Assembly (NCBI RefSeq): GCF_010501015.1
Contig: NZ_QVML01000009.1
Location: 16,287-80,286, forward strand
Reading direction: 5' to 3'
Source of the DNA: Bacteroides sp. 214
GTDB taxonomy: Bacteria > Bacteroidota > Bacteroidia > Bacteroidales > Bacteroidaceae
DNA: 64,000 nucleotides
Part shown: positions 48,763-57,262 of the stretch, piece by piece
Position numbering within the stretch: position 1 is the first letter of the stretch
Layout of the letters: the number at the start of each line of letters is the position of its first letter
The notes under the pieces: generated by a model
The model's database searches: none
What the model was told of the DNA's origin: nothing
What the model saw: only the letters and a program-made list of their open reading frames with translations
Position numbers and translations under genes: made by a program

Positions 48763-50154
48763 TTAAAACCTTTTCCTCACCTTCACTTGCATTCCTAAGT
48801 TATCTCCATAGATATCTCCCGTATCGAATGCAGTAGAGAGCTGTATATTCCAACTACTATTTTTAGTATGTATATAATTAAGCCCTATGTACATACTGTA
48901 ATTTTCTAATATATTTATGGTGGGTTTGAAGGGTGTTCCCCACGTTTGGCTATACGAGAGCTTGGCGAGATAACTTAATTGTGAAGAGATAACACCTTCC
49001 CATCCTAAGTGAATTGCTTTTACCCGGTTGTATTTGAAACTCAGGTTTCCATCTTTATTGTAAATAGGTGATGCAATCAGAGGATTTGCCATTGACATCC
49101 CCCAATGGGTCCAACCAGGGTATTGATGGTTATTATAATAATCGTCAGCACCACCAGTTTTAGTAACTACAGAATTGTCTAACCCATGTAATGGCCCGCT
49201 TTGATTGGTAGTTTGATAGTACTCAAGTACCAGTCCGTTGATAAATTGTGGAGTATTAGTACGCCATTCTATGCCCCAAAGACCATCCATGCCATTCTGT
49301 TTACCCATACCCGAGAAGTCGTCAAAGTAGTTTTCCATATAGGCAGAAATGCTATAAGCGCCTGCATCATAGGTAACTTGCAAGTGTTCGTATCCCATGT
49401 GATTACCTTCGTAGTATTTCTGTTTGTCATCCTCTCCCTTAGGTATAAGTATTTTCCAGTAGTCTTTTATTCTATTACCAAGATCTTCTTTTTCGTCTCC
49501 CTCTATTCTATACCCGCCAAATTGTGCGTCAAGACTTGCGCTTATGTCGAATATCCAGCGACTCTGTGGCTTTTGAATACGCATATAGAAGCGTTTATGG
49601 TGGTATTTAATATCCTTTGTATAGAAGTTATTCTCCCCTACCGTCTTCCGTTGATAATTGTTATCTGTAAACCAACCGTATGATAACTCTGCTTTGAAGC
49701 GAATCCAGTCCGACAGTCGCACATAATCCAATATTCCTACCCTTACTTGTGGTATTGGTCGCGCATTGCCCGACCATATTAACCCACCGCTACTAAGTTG
49801 CTCGTTCAATAATGGTTGGGTAGATTCTTTGTTGCCAACGGAGACACCCCATTTTTTATATGTAACATCTACAAAAGCTTGTTGTAGTACAAAGGTCGAA
49901 GTAAATCCGGCAGCAGCTACAAGGTCAAGTCCACTTTGGTAATTCCAATCTCCACGTTCCTTCTCGTAGAAAACGCTACCGCGGATATAAGTATTATTTT
50001 TGATAGAAGAAAGTCCGTGCTGATTGGCAGTATGCCACAGAGGTGTGTTATCGCCTGTGTGAAGGGTAGCGCCATATTCGACAGAGGATAAGACTTGAGA
50101 AAACAGCGTTATCGTTTTCAACAATAAGAGACATATAAACAACACCTTTTTCAT
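48763..50154 (-). CDS. Capsule assembly Wzi-family outer-membrane protein
   Basis: A 463-residue protein with a signal peptide (MKKVLFICLLLLKTITLFSQ) and an outer-membrane beta-barrel of the Caps_assemb_Wzi family (for example AAAGFTSTFVLQQAFVDVTY and the LSSGGLIWSGNARPIPQVRVG segment). Wzi proteins anchor or assemble capsule at the surface. The C-terminus ends VKVRKRF, aromatic last residue as expected for a barrel. Its ATG overlaps the upstream glycosyltransferase stop by 4 bases (ATGA), an unusually tight join between a barrel protein and an enzyme. Confidence 0.9.
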   Translation of the reverse strand: MKKVLFICLLLLKTITLFSQVLSSVEYGATLHTGDNTPLWHTANQHGLSSIKNNTYIRGSVFYEKERGDWNYQSGLDLVAAAGFTSTFVLQQAFVDVTYKKWGVSVGNKESTQPLLNEQLSSGGLIWSGNARPIPQVRVGILDYVRLSDWIRFKAELSYGWFTDNNYQRKTVGENNFYTKDIKYHHKRFYMRIQKPQSRWIFDISASLDAQFGGYRIEGDEKEDLGNRIKDYWKILIPKGEDDKQKYYEGNHMGYEHLQVTYDAGAYSISAYMENYFDDFSGMGKQNGMDGLWGIEWRTNTPQFINGLVLEYYQTTNQSGPLHGLDNSVVTKTGGADDYYNNHQYPGWTHWGMSMANPLIASPIYNKDGNLSFKYNRVKAIHLGWEGVISSQLSYLAKLSYSQTWGTPFKPTINILENYSMYIGLNYIHTKNSSWNIQLSTAFDTGDIYGDNLGMQVKVRKRF

Positions 50155-51224
50155 TGGCTTGCATTTTTATATACTTCTTCAGTTTGGGATGCGATTAACT
50201 CCCAGTCATATGAAGAAGTATTATACTTAACTGTACTAAAACATGGCTGTTCCAACTTCTCCATTATTTTTTGAGCTAAGTCTGTTACACTCCCTACTTT
50301 GACATAGTCTTCTTCATTTAATGCTAATAAACGTGTAGCTGGCAAATCGCTTACTAATACTTTGTTTACTAGTTGCATGGCTTCAAGTAGTGTAAGCGGA
50401 AATCCTTCATTGTACGACGGAAGTACAAACAAAGAAGCGTGCGAGTATAGTTCTGTGAGTTCTTCACTAGTAAGAACTCCTGTAAACACCACATTATCTT
50501 TTGCCATATCCTGCAGTTTCTTGAAATAACCATGTTCGTTATCAACGCCACCTGCAATAACTAATTGATATATGGAGACATTGGCTTGTTGAAATGCCTG
50601 TATTAATACATCAAATCCTTTTTCAGGGGTAATTCGCCCTACTCCTAAGATAAAATTGTTTTTTATTCCGTGTGTGGCAAATAACTTCCCTCTTTGTACA
50701 ACCTTTCTCTGTTTCACAACCCCATTAGGAATATAAGTTGATTTTGCTTGTATACGGATGTTCTGTTTTTCCAGTTGGTATTTATTAACAAAAATAATAT
50801 GATTAGAAGCACGTAGCGAAATATACTCAGCAATCTTTAGTAGCATTTTTGAAAATCTCCCCCACTTAGCATGTTCATAATTGGGACTATGGTATGTAAG
50901 CACCACTTTAAGCCCAAACAAACGCAATAGCGGAGAGAAAAAAGCGGGACCAATGTTATGGATGTGTATCACATCAGGACGCTTAAAAACACAAATAAGT
51001 GTACAAAGAAATGAATGAAAGAAAGCTTCAAAACCTTTTATCTTAGTAGATGGCAGGTCTATAAAATGAATAGGGCTATGAGGTGTTTGGCACACATAAG
51101 GGATGCGTCTGAATACGGTTATCTCATGCTTATCTGCTAAATAAGAATAGATATACTCACAGTGCTTTTCTACTCCACCCTGAATATAGGGAAATCCTCT
51201 TGTGCCAAATACAGCTACTCTCAC
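50151..51224 (-). CDS. Glycosyltransferase family 4
   Basis: A 357-residue GT-B enzyme. The C-terminal donor site is clear: GVGRITPEKGFDVLI and the E-x7-E motif within YNEGFPLTLLEAM. The N-terminal half opens MRVAVFGTRGFPYIQGGVEKH, typical of rhamnosyl- or mannosyl-type GT4 enzymes in polysaccharide loci. Donor and acceptor are not inferable. Both ends overlap neighbours by 4 bases (ATGA), so radical SAM, GT4 and Wzi are made as one coupled set. Confidence 0.9.
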   Translation of the reverse strand: MRVAVFGTRGFPYIQGGVEKHCEYIYSYLADKHEITVFRRIPYVCQTPHSPIHFIDLPSTKIKGFEAFFHSFLCTLICVFKRPDVIHIHNIGPAFFSPLLRLFGLKVVLTYHSPNYEHAKWGRFSKMLLKIAEYISLRASNHIIFVNKYQLEKQNIRIQAKSTYIPNGVVKQRKVVQRGKLFATHGIKNNFILGVGRITPEKGFDVLIQAFQQANVSIYQLVIAGGVDNEHGYFKKLQDMAKDNVVFTGVLTSEELTELYSHASLFVLPSYNEGFPLTLLEAMQLVNKVLVSDLPATRLLALNEEDYVKVGSVTDLAQKIMEKLEQPCFSTVKYNTSSYDWELIASQTEEVYKNASQ

Positions 51225-52216
51225 TCGAATGCTACCTTTTTGCCTTGCATAATGCGTATTTTATTTCTCAATATCCACAATATGGGCTTCCAAGGTTTGC
51301 GAACCATATCGTGTCTTTCAGTCACGATAAAAGCACAGTTACGCTTACAGTTCATCACAATTTCCATTGCTTCTTTTGCTTTATCGGAGTTTAGAATTTC
51401 TTCAATACTATTTTCCTTTATATTGCCAATAATTATTTCTTCGCTAGAGCCATTGCATGGCGATACATTGCCATACGGATCTATAAAATAAAAATCGCTT
51501 AAAGCACCACAATGCGGTCTGTATCCCGACTCATCACCACGAAGTCTTCTGTAAATACTGCGATTAAAGTATGCACGACCATAATCTTTCAGTTTCTTTT
51601 TGAACCCTCTACGCTTAGATTGCAACAAGGCTCTTACAAATAGTTCGTGTTGCTCTAGGGCTTCTTGGCTGGTTATTAAGTTATCCTCTTTTTGAAAATA
51701 CCAAGAATTATGAACAGCAGAGTTACCCAATTCCACGTCCAGTGCTACACATAAATCGTACAAATAGAGTAAATCTTTATAATTATCAGGAGAGATAACA
51801 ACCGAAAAGCCTATGTTTTTACATTTGGTTTTTTTAAGCTCGAGCATTGTTTTTAAGGCATGGTCAAAACCATTCACAGTTCCTCTTTTGGAATCATTTA
51901 TTGTCGGAAGTCCCTCCAAACTAACCCTTATAAGAATATTGGGGTATTTATTTGCAAGTCTAACAATTGTTTCAGTATTGAATCCGTTCGTGCTTAGCTC
52001 TAATAAAGAAGCTTTAGGGTATAGAATACGAAAGATTTCATCAATATCTCCACGAAGTGTAGCTTCGCCTCCTGTTATGTTTATTCTTAGTCCGTCAGGA
52101 AGCTTTTCGTAATAAGAGTAATCTATTTCCTCTTGTTGTTTTGATGGGTGTTTCCAAATATTGCACATATTGCATTTGGCATTACACCGATATGTTGTTA
52201 TTAAACTTGCTTGCAT
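51221..52216 (-). CDS. Radical SAM protein with SPASM-like C-terminus in a polysaccharide locus
   Basis: A 331-residue radical SAM enzyme. The cluster motif is C11-x3-C15-x2-C18 (YRCNAKCNMC), with the GGEATLR motif for S-adenosylmethionine. The C-terminal part has more cysteines (HCGALS, SPCNGS, then CKRNC), an arrangement like the SPASM/twitch auxiliary cluster. Such enzymes modify peptides or small molecules; here the gene sits between two glycosyltransferases and overlaps one. Substrate could be a sugar, a peptide or a lipid-linked intermediate. This is the least expected gene of the block. Confidence 0.85.
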   Translation of the reverse strand: MQASLITTYRCNAKCNMCNIWKHPSKQQEEIDYSYYEKLPDGLRINITGGEATLRGDIDEIFRILYPKASLLELSTNGFNTETIVRLANKYPNILIRVSLEGLPTINDSKRGTVNGFDHALKTMLELKKTKCKNIGFSVVISPDNYKDLLYLYDLCVALDVELGNSAVHNSWYFQKEDNLITSQEALEQHELFVRALLQSKRRGFKKKLKDYGRAYFNRSIYRRLRGDESGYRPHCGALSDFYFIDPYGNVSPCNGSSEEIIIGNIKENSIEEILNSDKAKEAMEIVMNCKRNCAFIVTERHDMVRKPWKPILWILRNKIRIMQGKKVAFE

Positions 52217-52267
52217 TTTACAGTTTCTATAAATTGGATAAACAATATTTAGTGTTCAAAGATACGC

Positions 52268-53464
52268 CTAATTCTCATACACCGTCAATAAATCCGCATA
52301 ATATCTTTCTTCCGAGAACTTTTTAATGCTTCTATTAGAGACTTCTTCACGGTTATAAGTATCATTAAACATATTCTCTATTTGGCCTTTCATCATTGCG
52401 TTGTCGAACGCTTCAAAGAGCTGCCCGTCGCCCTCCTTAATTAGTTCGGGGATACCTCCAATACTGGCACCAAGCACTTTTGTACCACAACATAAGGATT
52501 CTATCACACTTAGCGGATTGTTTTCGTACCAAGCTGATGGTATTACAGAGAAGTGTACTTTTTTCATTAGCGCAACGATTTCCAAGCTCGTCTGAAAGCC
52601 CAAAAACACAATTTGCTTGGAAGCATATTTTCTTTTTAGTTCATCTTCCAGTGGTCCTGTACCTGCCACATATAGCTTATAGGGCAGATCCGAGGCTACT
52701 TCAAGCAAGCTTTGAATTCCTTTCTCGGGCGATAGGCGACCCACATAGCAGTAGCTCTTCTCTTCTGGTTCTTGCTTAGTGGCACAGATTAACTCTACTT
52801 TTTGCTTATCAATGAAGTTGTTAAGTACCACTATCTTATTTTCAGGGAAGCCTGCGCTCATCATTTTAGAAGCCATAAAGTTGCTGGGACAAATAAATGT
52901 ATCTACCCATTTGGTTAGTTTGCTGCGATTCCAACAAATGGCTTCTAAATAAGCAAGGGTGCTTGCCACAGTACTTCCTTTGAAACATTTGTTCGTTACA
53001 ACATGTAGTTTATTCTTATAGCATATTTCGCATGGCTTTCCATCGCGTAAGCAAGAATACGAAGGGCATATCAATTTATAGTCGTGCAACGTCCATACTA
53101 CTTTAATACCTCTTTTGTGTGCCAGTTTGGCTACAATAGGCGAAATATAAGAATGTATATTATTAAGGTGTACCACATCGGGGCGAAAATTATCAAGAAC
53201 CGCATTGAACCGTTCTTTCACTCCACTCCCAAAGATGCGCAGCGCGGCTTTTGCTTTGTTGTTAATACCCGGCGACGCAAAAGAAACCTCATCCACAAAA
53301 TAATTGCTTTCTTCGAAAGACAGGTTTTCTGGATACAACATGGAGAAATACATCACCTCATGACCGTTTTGCTTCAGCAACTCGCCCAAGTTTAGTGTGT
53401 AGATACAATCTCCACCACGTGGATAAAGGAATTTATTAATGATTAGTATTTTTTTTGCATGCAT
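52268..53464 (-). CDS. Glycosyltransferase family 4
   Basis: A 398-residue GT-B glycosyltransferase. The donor-site features are YVGRLSPEKGIQSLLE and the AWYENNPLSVIESLCCG motif (the EN..LSVIE version of E-x7-E). A cysteine-rich stretch at about 134-160 (ICPSYSCLRDGKPCEIC, then TNKCFKG) is shared by a known subset of GT4 enzymes and may be structural. It is the first gene of the leftward block, 51 bases before the radical SAM gene. Sugar specificity is unknown. Confidence 0.9.
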   Translation of the reverse strand: MHAKKILIINKFLYPRGGDCIYTLNLGELLKQNGHEVMYFSMLYPENLSFEESNYFVDEVSFASPGINNKAKAALRIFGSGVKERFNAVLDNFRPDVVHLNNIHSYISPIVAKLAHKRGIKVVWTLHDYKLICPSYSCLRDGKPCEICYKNKLHVVTNKCFKGSTVASTLAYLEAICWNRSKLTKWVDTFICPSNFMASKMMSAGFPENKIVVLNNFIDKQKVELICATKQEPEEKSYCYVGRLSPEKGIQSLLEVASDLPYKLYVAGTGPLEDELKRKYASKQIVFLGFQTSLEIVALMKKVHFSVIPSAWYENNPLSVIESLCCGTKVLGASIGGIPELIKEGDGQLFEAFDNAMMKGQIENMFNDTYNREEVSNRSIKKFSEERYYADLLTVYEN

Positions 53465-53748
53465 TATCGTGTTTATTATATGAATAAATAACGGACGTAA
53501 CCTAAATAAATTGTTTGTTGGTGATACTTTTTTAGTGTAATGCAGGATTGTTTTGATGAATATTTTATCGTTTTAGACTTTTGTGCATGGGCGAGTTTGT
53601 ATCAATAAGACAGTAAAAACAGCTTGTACAACCAGAAATATGCTTAAGTAACTTTCTTTTGTGATTTTAGCCTTCCGGATTCATTCTGTTTGAGCAGTAC
53701 AGAAACGCCACTACAAGCCTCCTGGAGAGGGTGTGTTTTGATTAAAAA

Positions 53749-53825
53749 GTGCTTATGGCTCAACGACCTTCTGCTTATGGTTCTAACTCCCTCAACCATA
53801 ATCTTATGGAGCAAAAGCCATAAGT
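53749..53825. repeat. 22-bp phased array, CCATAAGC core, mixed orientation
   Basis: Inverted cores GCTTATGG start at 53751 and 53773 (22 bp apart) and direct cores CCATAATC and CCATAAGT start at 53796 and 53818 (also 22 bp apart). The element is therefore two converging half-arrays, unlike the single-direction arrays elsewhere. It lies 3' of the cyd operon. Confidence 0.8.
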
Positions 53826-53914
53826 AAAGAGGAAATAAAGCAGTGGATCATGAGAGAGAATAAACTGAGTTTTGAATCTCTTTTGACTGTGTTTTAATTA
53901 AGAACTCAGTCAAA

Positions 53915-53949
53915 AAAAGATGCCCTACAAGTCTTGTAGGGCATCTTTT
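53915..53949 (-). terminator. Terminator downstream of cydB
   Basis: Perfect 16-bp arms (53915-53930, 53934-53949) with a 3-base loop. A- and T-runs at the ends make it work on either strand; it lies 3' of the cyd operon. Confidence 0.9.
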
Positions 53950-54149
53950 CGTGTTTCAGCCTCTATCAATGGTACTTTTTCGTGTTTTTCCTTAACACGT
54001 TTTCCTTCGATTTTTATTGAATACGGGCTGTTCTCTTCAAATTTTCGCAAGAAAATGGGGCTTTAGCAAAATGATAGTTAACAGAATACACAGCGTTCAT
54101 GTGTTGATTGTTTTTTTTACCACTTTTACTGTTGCTGAAAAATAGTTTC

Positions 54150-55298
54150 TTAATACTTATGCCCCTCCCCGCGCATTTCTTCGGCGTCAATCTTCTTTTT
54201 ATCAATACTTCGCCATGCATAGACGATGTAAGCAATCACAAAAGGTATAATTAGCGAAGCGTATGCCATTGTGCTGAGCGTAAATTGACTTGAACAACTG
54301 TTGGAAAGCGTAAGGGAACTTTGCAAATCCAGGTTCGATGGGTAATAAGCTGTGTTGTTATAGCCCACACAAAGTAGTAATGCCAATACCGTAAGTATTG
54401 TTCCTGCCCCTGTGTACCAGATACCCTTAGTAAATCGTGTTCTCAATATCGTTTTAAGAATACCAAACAGCACAAGCCCCACTCCTACAAGAAATAGAGC
54501 AAAGACTATAGGCATCTCCACAAAATTCAGGAAGTACTTACAAGGTTGCATAAAGATTTGTTTTGTATCCGGGTTAACGGCATACCCGGTGGAGATTAAT
54601 ATCTTGCCTATGAATGCCAGAAAGAAAACAAGGAACAGTGCCGCATTAGGGATAATAGCTTTGCGGGAGTTCGTGTTCAGTATCTTGTCATCTATATTAT
54701 TAATAAGGTATAGTATCCCCAAGGTACGGGCAAGAAAAAACACAGCTATACCCAATGTTAAGTTCCATATATTGGCAAGCGCATCCAGTCCATGCCATGC
54801 ATTTCCCCAACTGCTGATGACGGGCATCACGGTATTGGTCATGTTCCCCTTATTTATTAAGAAGTTGGATCCGGTAAAGAATGTAGCCACCGCCACACCC
54901 AGCAGCAATGGCCCCACTACCCCATTGATAACCAAAAAGGTACGATAAGTATTCTTACCCAACAGATTACCCATTTTACTTTGAAACTCATAGCTTACTG
55001 CTTGTAATACGAAGCTAAACAAAATCAGCATCCACAGCCAGTATGCTCCACCAAAACTCGTACTGTAAAACAACGGAAATGAAGCAAAGAAGCCGCCACC
55101 GAAAGTTACCAGTGTAGTAAAAGTAAACTCCCACTTGCGACCTGTAGAGTTGATAATCATTTGGCGTTGCTCTTCTGTTTTCCCTAATGAAAAGATGAGT
55201 GAATTGCCACCTTGCACAAAAAGTAGAAAAACAAGAATTGCAGCCAACAGTGACACTATCAGCCACCAATATTGTTGTAGAAGTATGTAGTTGTTCAT
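54150..55298 (-). CDS. cydB: Cytochrome bd ubiquinol oxidase subunit II
   Basis: A 382-residue membrane subunit that stabilises cytochrome bd, which reduces oxygen at very low concentration with quinol as donor. It has the usual 8 to 9 transmembrane helices, a start at MNNYILLQQYWWLIVSLLA, and a basic cytoplasmic end (KKKIDAEEMRGEGHKY). The gap to cydA is 12 bases. In Bacteroidota this oxidase supports nanaerobic growth and oxygen removal. Confidence 0.93.
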   Translation of the reverse strand: MNNYILLQQYWWLIVSLLAAILVFLLFVQGGNSLIFSLGKTEEQRQMIINSTGRKWEFTFTTLVTFGGGFFASFPLFYSTSFGGAYWLWMLILFSFVLQAVSYEFQSKMGNLLGKNTYRTFLVINGVVGPLLLGVAVATFFTGSNFLINKGNMTNTVMPVISSWGNAWHGLDALANIWNLTLGIAVFFLARTLGILYLINNIDDKILNTNSRKAIIPNAALFLVFFLAFIGKILISTGYAVNPDTKQIFMQPCKYFLNFVEMPIVFALFLVGVGLVLFGILKTILRTRFTKGIWYTGAGTILTVLALLLCVGYNNTAYYPSNLDLQSSLTLSNSCSSQFTLSTMAYASLIIPFVIAYIVYAWRSIDKKKIDAEEMRGEGHKY

Positions 55299-55310
55299 AT
55301 CGATTTGTTT

Positions 55311-56861
55311 TTAGTTTCTTTCTGGTCCTTTTTTTATCTCTTTAATCATAATCCCTATCTCTGCTATTAACATGATTGTAAACAGCACAAGGAAAAGGAT
55401 GAAAGTTGTTTGTACTGCTCCGGTGCTAATACGCGAAATACCGGCAGAGGTAGGCAATAAGTCTACAATTGCCCATGGCTGCCTACCACACTCGGCAACA
55501 ATCCATCCACACTGTCCGGCAATATAACCCAATGGTATTGTAAGCATAGCTACCCAATGCATCCAACGAGTTTTAGTTAGGCTTTTCTTATACACAAAGA
55601 ATAGAATCAACCCGAAGAACAGAATAAAGTAACCACCCAATATTACCATCATACGAAATGCGTAGAAGTTTAGTGGTACATTGGGTACAAGGTCATTTAC
55701 TTCCTTAATATAGCCGTAACCGTAGTAAGGCATATTGGCTTGCAAGATGCGGTATGCGCTATCGGCAACTTGAGCATTGCCGGCTTCTTTGGCTTGCTGG
55801 TAGGTACTTAACGCATCGATGGCAATAGTACCTCTGCGCATTTTCTCGGCTGCAGAAAGAGCTATATTACCATCGTCGAGCAGATATCCTCCTTCTAGGA
55901 TGTCTTTGATACCGGGTACAAATGCGTTAGCATTGCGAGTGGAGAGAAATGAAAGCATTTTAGGAATTTCAATACGGAATAAAAAAGGATCTATACTGTC
56001 GTTATAGGTTTCTTTTGCAGGGTTAAGTACGCCAACAGCAACAAGTCCGGCTTGTTCGCTCCCCTCATAGAATCCTTCGACTGCAGCCAGTTTCATGGGT
56101 TGTGTTTGTGCTACTTTGTATGCCGATCCGTCTCCGGTAACAGCCACTAACAAAGACGCTGTCAATCCAAATATCGCTGCTATTTTTATGCTGACTAACG
56201 CAAACTTTACGTCACGCTTCTTCCACAAGAACCAACAACTAACACCAACAATAAAGACTGCACCAAGCACCCACCCCGATAATACTGTGTGAAAGAACTT
56301 ATTCACAGCCACGGGCGAAAAGGCTACCGCCATGAAGTCTACCATTTCATTACGTACTGTATCGGGGTTAAACTCCATCCCTACCGGGTATTGCATCCAA
56401 GCATTGGCAACCAATATCCACCATGCGGATATTGTAGCACCCAATCCCGTTAGCCATGTTGAAGCTAAATGAAACCCCTTGCTAACCTTGTTCCAGCCAA
56501 AGAACATAACTGCTATAAAAGTAGCTTCCATGAAAAACGCCAGCATTCCTTCAATAGCAAGTGGCGCACCAAAGATATCTCCTACAAACCACGAATAGTT
56601 ACTCCAATTGGTGCCAAACTGAAACTCCAATATCAATCCGGTAGCTACACCAACGGCGAAGTTTATTCCGAATAACTTCATCCAAAACTTGGTAGTTCGC
56701 TTCCAGAATTCATCGCCTGTCTTGTAGTAAACGGTTTCCATTATTCCCATAACCACAGCAAGCCCCAGCGTAAGCGGTACAAAAATCCAGTGATACATGG
56801 CGGTTAGTGCAAATTGCGCTCGCGACCAATCAACTAACGACGTCTCAATGCTTTCAATCAT
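55311..56861 (-). CDS. cydA: Cytochrome bd ubiquinol oxidase subunit I
   Basis: Catalytic 516-residue subunit with hemes b558, b595 and d. Likely heme ligand H24 (AMYHWIFVPLTLG), conserved glutamates E104 and E112, and M404 or M405 in FRMMV. The quinol-site end is GWIVAECGRQPW (452-463), with C458 in a position that is often another small residue. The Q-loop (about 255-400) is about as long as in E. coli, so it is not an obviously shortened form. It lies between DUF4492 and cydB, which are probably one operon. Confidence 0.95.
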   Translation of the reverse strand: MIESIETSLVDWSRAQFALTAMYHWIFVPLTLGLAVVMGIMETVYYKTGDEFWKRTTKFWMKLFGINFAVGVATGLILEFQFGTNWSNYSWFVGDIFGAPLAIEGMLAFFMEATFIAVMFFGWNKVSKGFHLASTWLTGLGATISAWWILVANAWMQYPVGMEFNPDTVRNEMVDFMAVAFSPVAVNKFFHTVLSGWVLGAVFIVGVSCWFLWKKRDVKFALVSIKIAAIFGLTASLLVAVTGDGSAYKVAQTQPMKLAAVEGFYEGSEQAGLVAVGVLNPAKETYNDSIDPFLFRIEIPKMLSFLSTRNANAFVPGIKDILEGGYLLDDGNIALSAAEKMRRGTIAIDALSTYQQAKEAGNAQVADSAYRILQANMPYYGYGYIKEVNDLVPNVPLNFYAFRMMVILGGYFILFFGLILFFVYKKSLTKTRWMHWVAMLTIPLGYIAGQCGWIVAECGRQPWAIVDLLPTSAGISRISTGAVQTTFILFLVLFTIMLIAEIGIMIKEIKKGPERN

Positions 56862-56882
56862 ATTATTCTGTATTAAAGGTTA

Positions 56883-57116
56883 TTATTCTTGTTTGAGCAT
56901 GTCACGCCGTTCAATAAGCTCTTTGGAGACGAATTCTTCTTTCGTCATCCCTTCGGGGCGTGTGTTTATGAAGTTAGGAAAGAAAAACAACTTGAGAATG
57001 GCAAACATGATGAATAATTTAAGCAAAATAATGAACCAAAGAGTGCGTCCAATTGTCATGCTCTTAAATCCGGTAAGATAGAAATCCCAAATACGTATGA
57101 TTGTAGCTTTCATCAT
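56883..57116 (-). CDS. DUF4492 small membrane protein of the cyd operon
   Basis: A 77-residue protein with one predicted membrane helix (about 23-45) and an acidic, charged C-terminus (EEFVSKELIERRDMLKQE). An internal ATG at residue 2 could be used. DUF4492 genes usually sit next to cydA in Bacteroidota and some Campylobacterota. Size and position resemble CydX, the small third subunit of E. coli cytochrome bd, although there is no clear sequence similarity, so an assembly or stability role is inference. It is 21 bases before cydA. Confidence 0.85.
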   Translation of the reverse strand: MMKATIIRIWDFYLTGFKSMTIGRTLWFIILLKLFIMFAILKLFFFPNFINTRPEGMTKEEFVSKELIERRDMLKQE

Positions 57117-57262
57117 GTTATTAATAGGTACTACTATATAAATAATGATAAAGTCGATAAATTGTTCAGATTAGACGTCGTCAATTCGTTGCTTGTCTAT
57201 CATTTTTGTTACAGTGGGAGAATGAAAATAATTTTGTTTCCGTAAAATCAATAGAAAGAATT

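Larger units (their letters stand above)
53465..54149. other. Intergenic region between GT4 gene and cydB
   Basis: No gene is supported. It contains a CCATAAGC array in mostly inverted orientation (53749-53825), an ACTGAGTTTTG ... AACTCAGT stem (53864-53910) and a strong terminator (53915-53949). The stretch 53465-53740 and the stretch 53950-54149 show nothing recognisable; a 73-codon frame at 54235-54014 overlaps cydB and is not called. Confidence 0.7.

Noticed and set aside
54014..54235. 73-codon minus-strand frame overlapping the cydB 3' end
   Set aside because: It overlaps cydB in another frame and has no family-like features.
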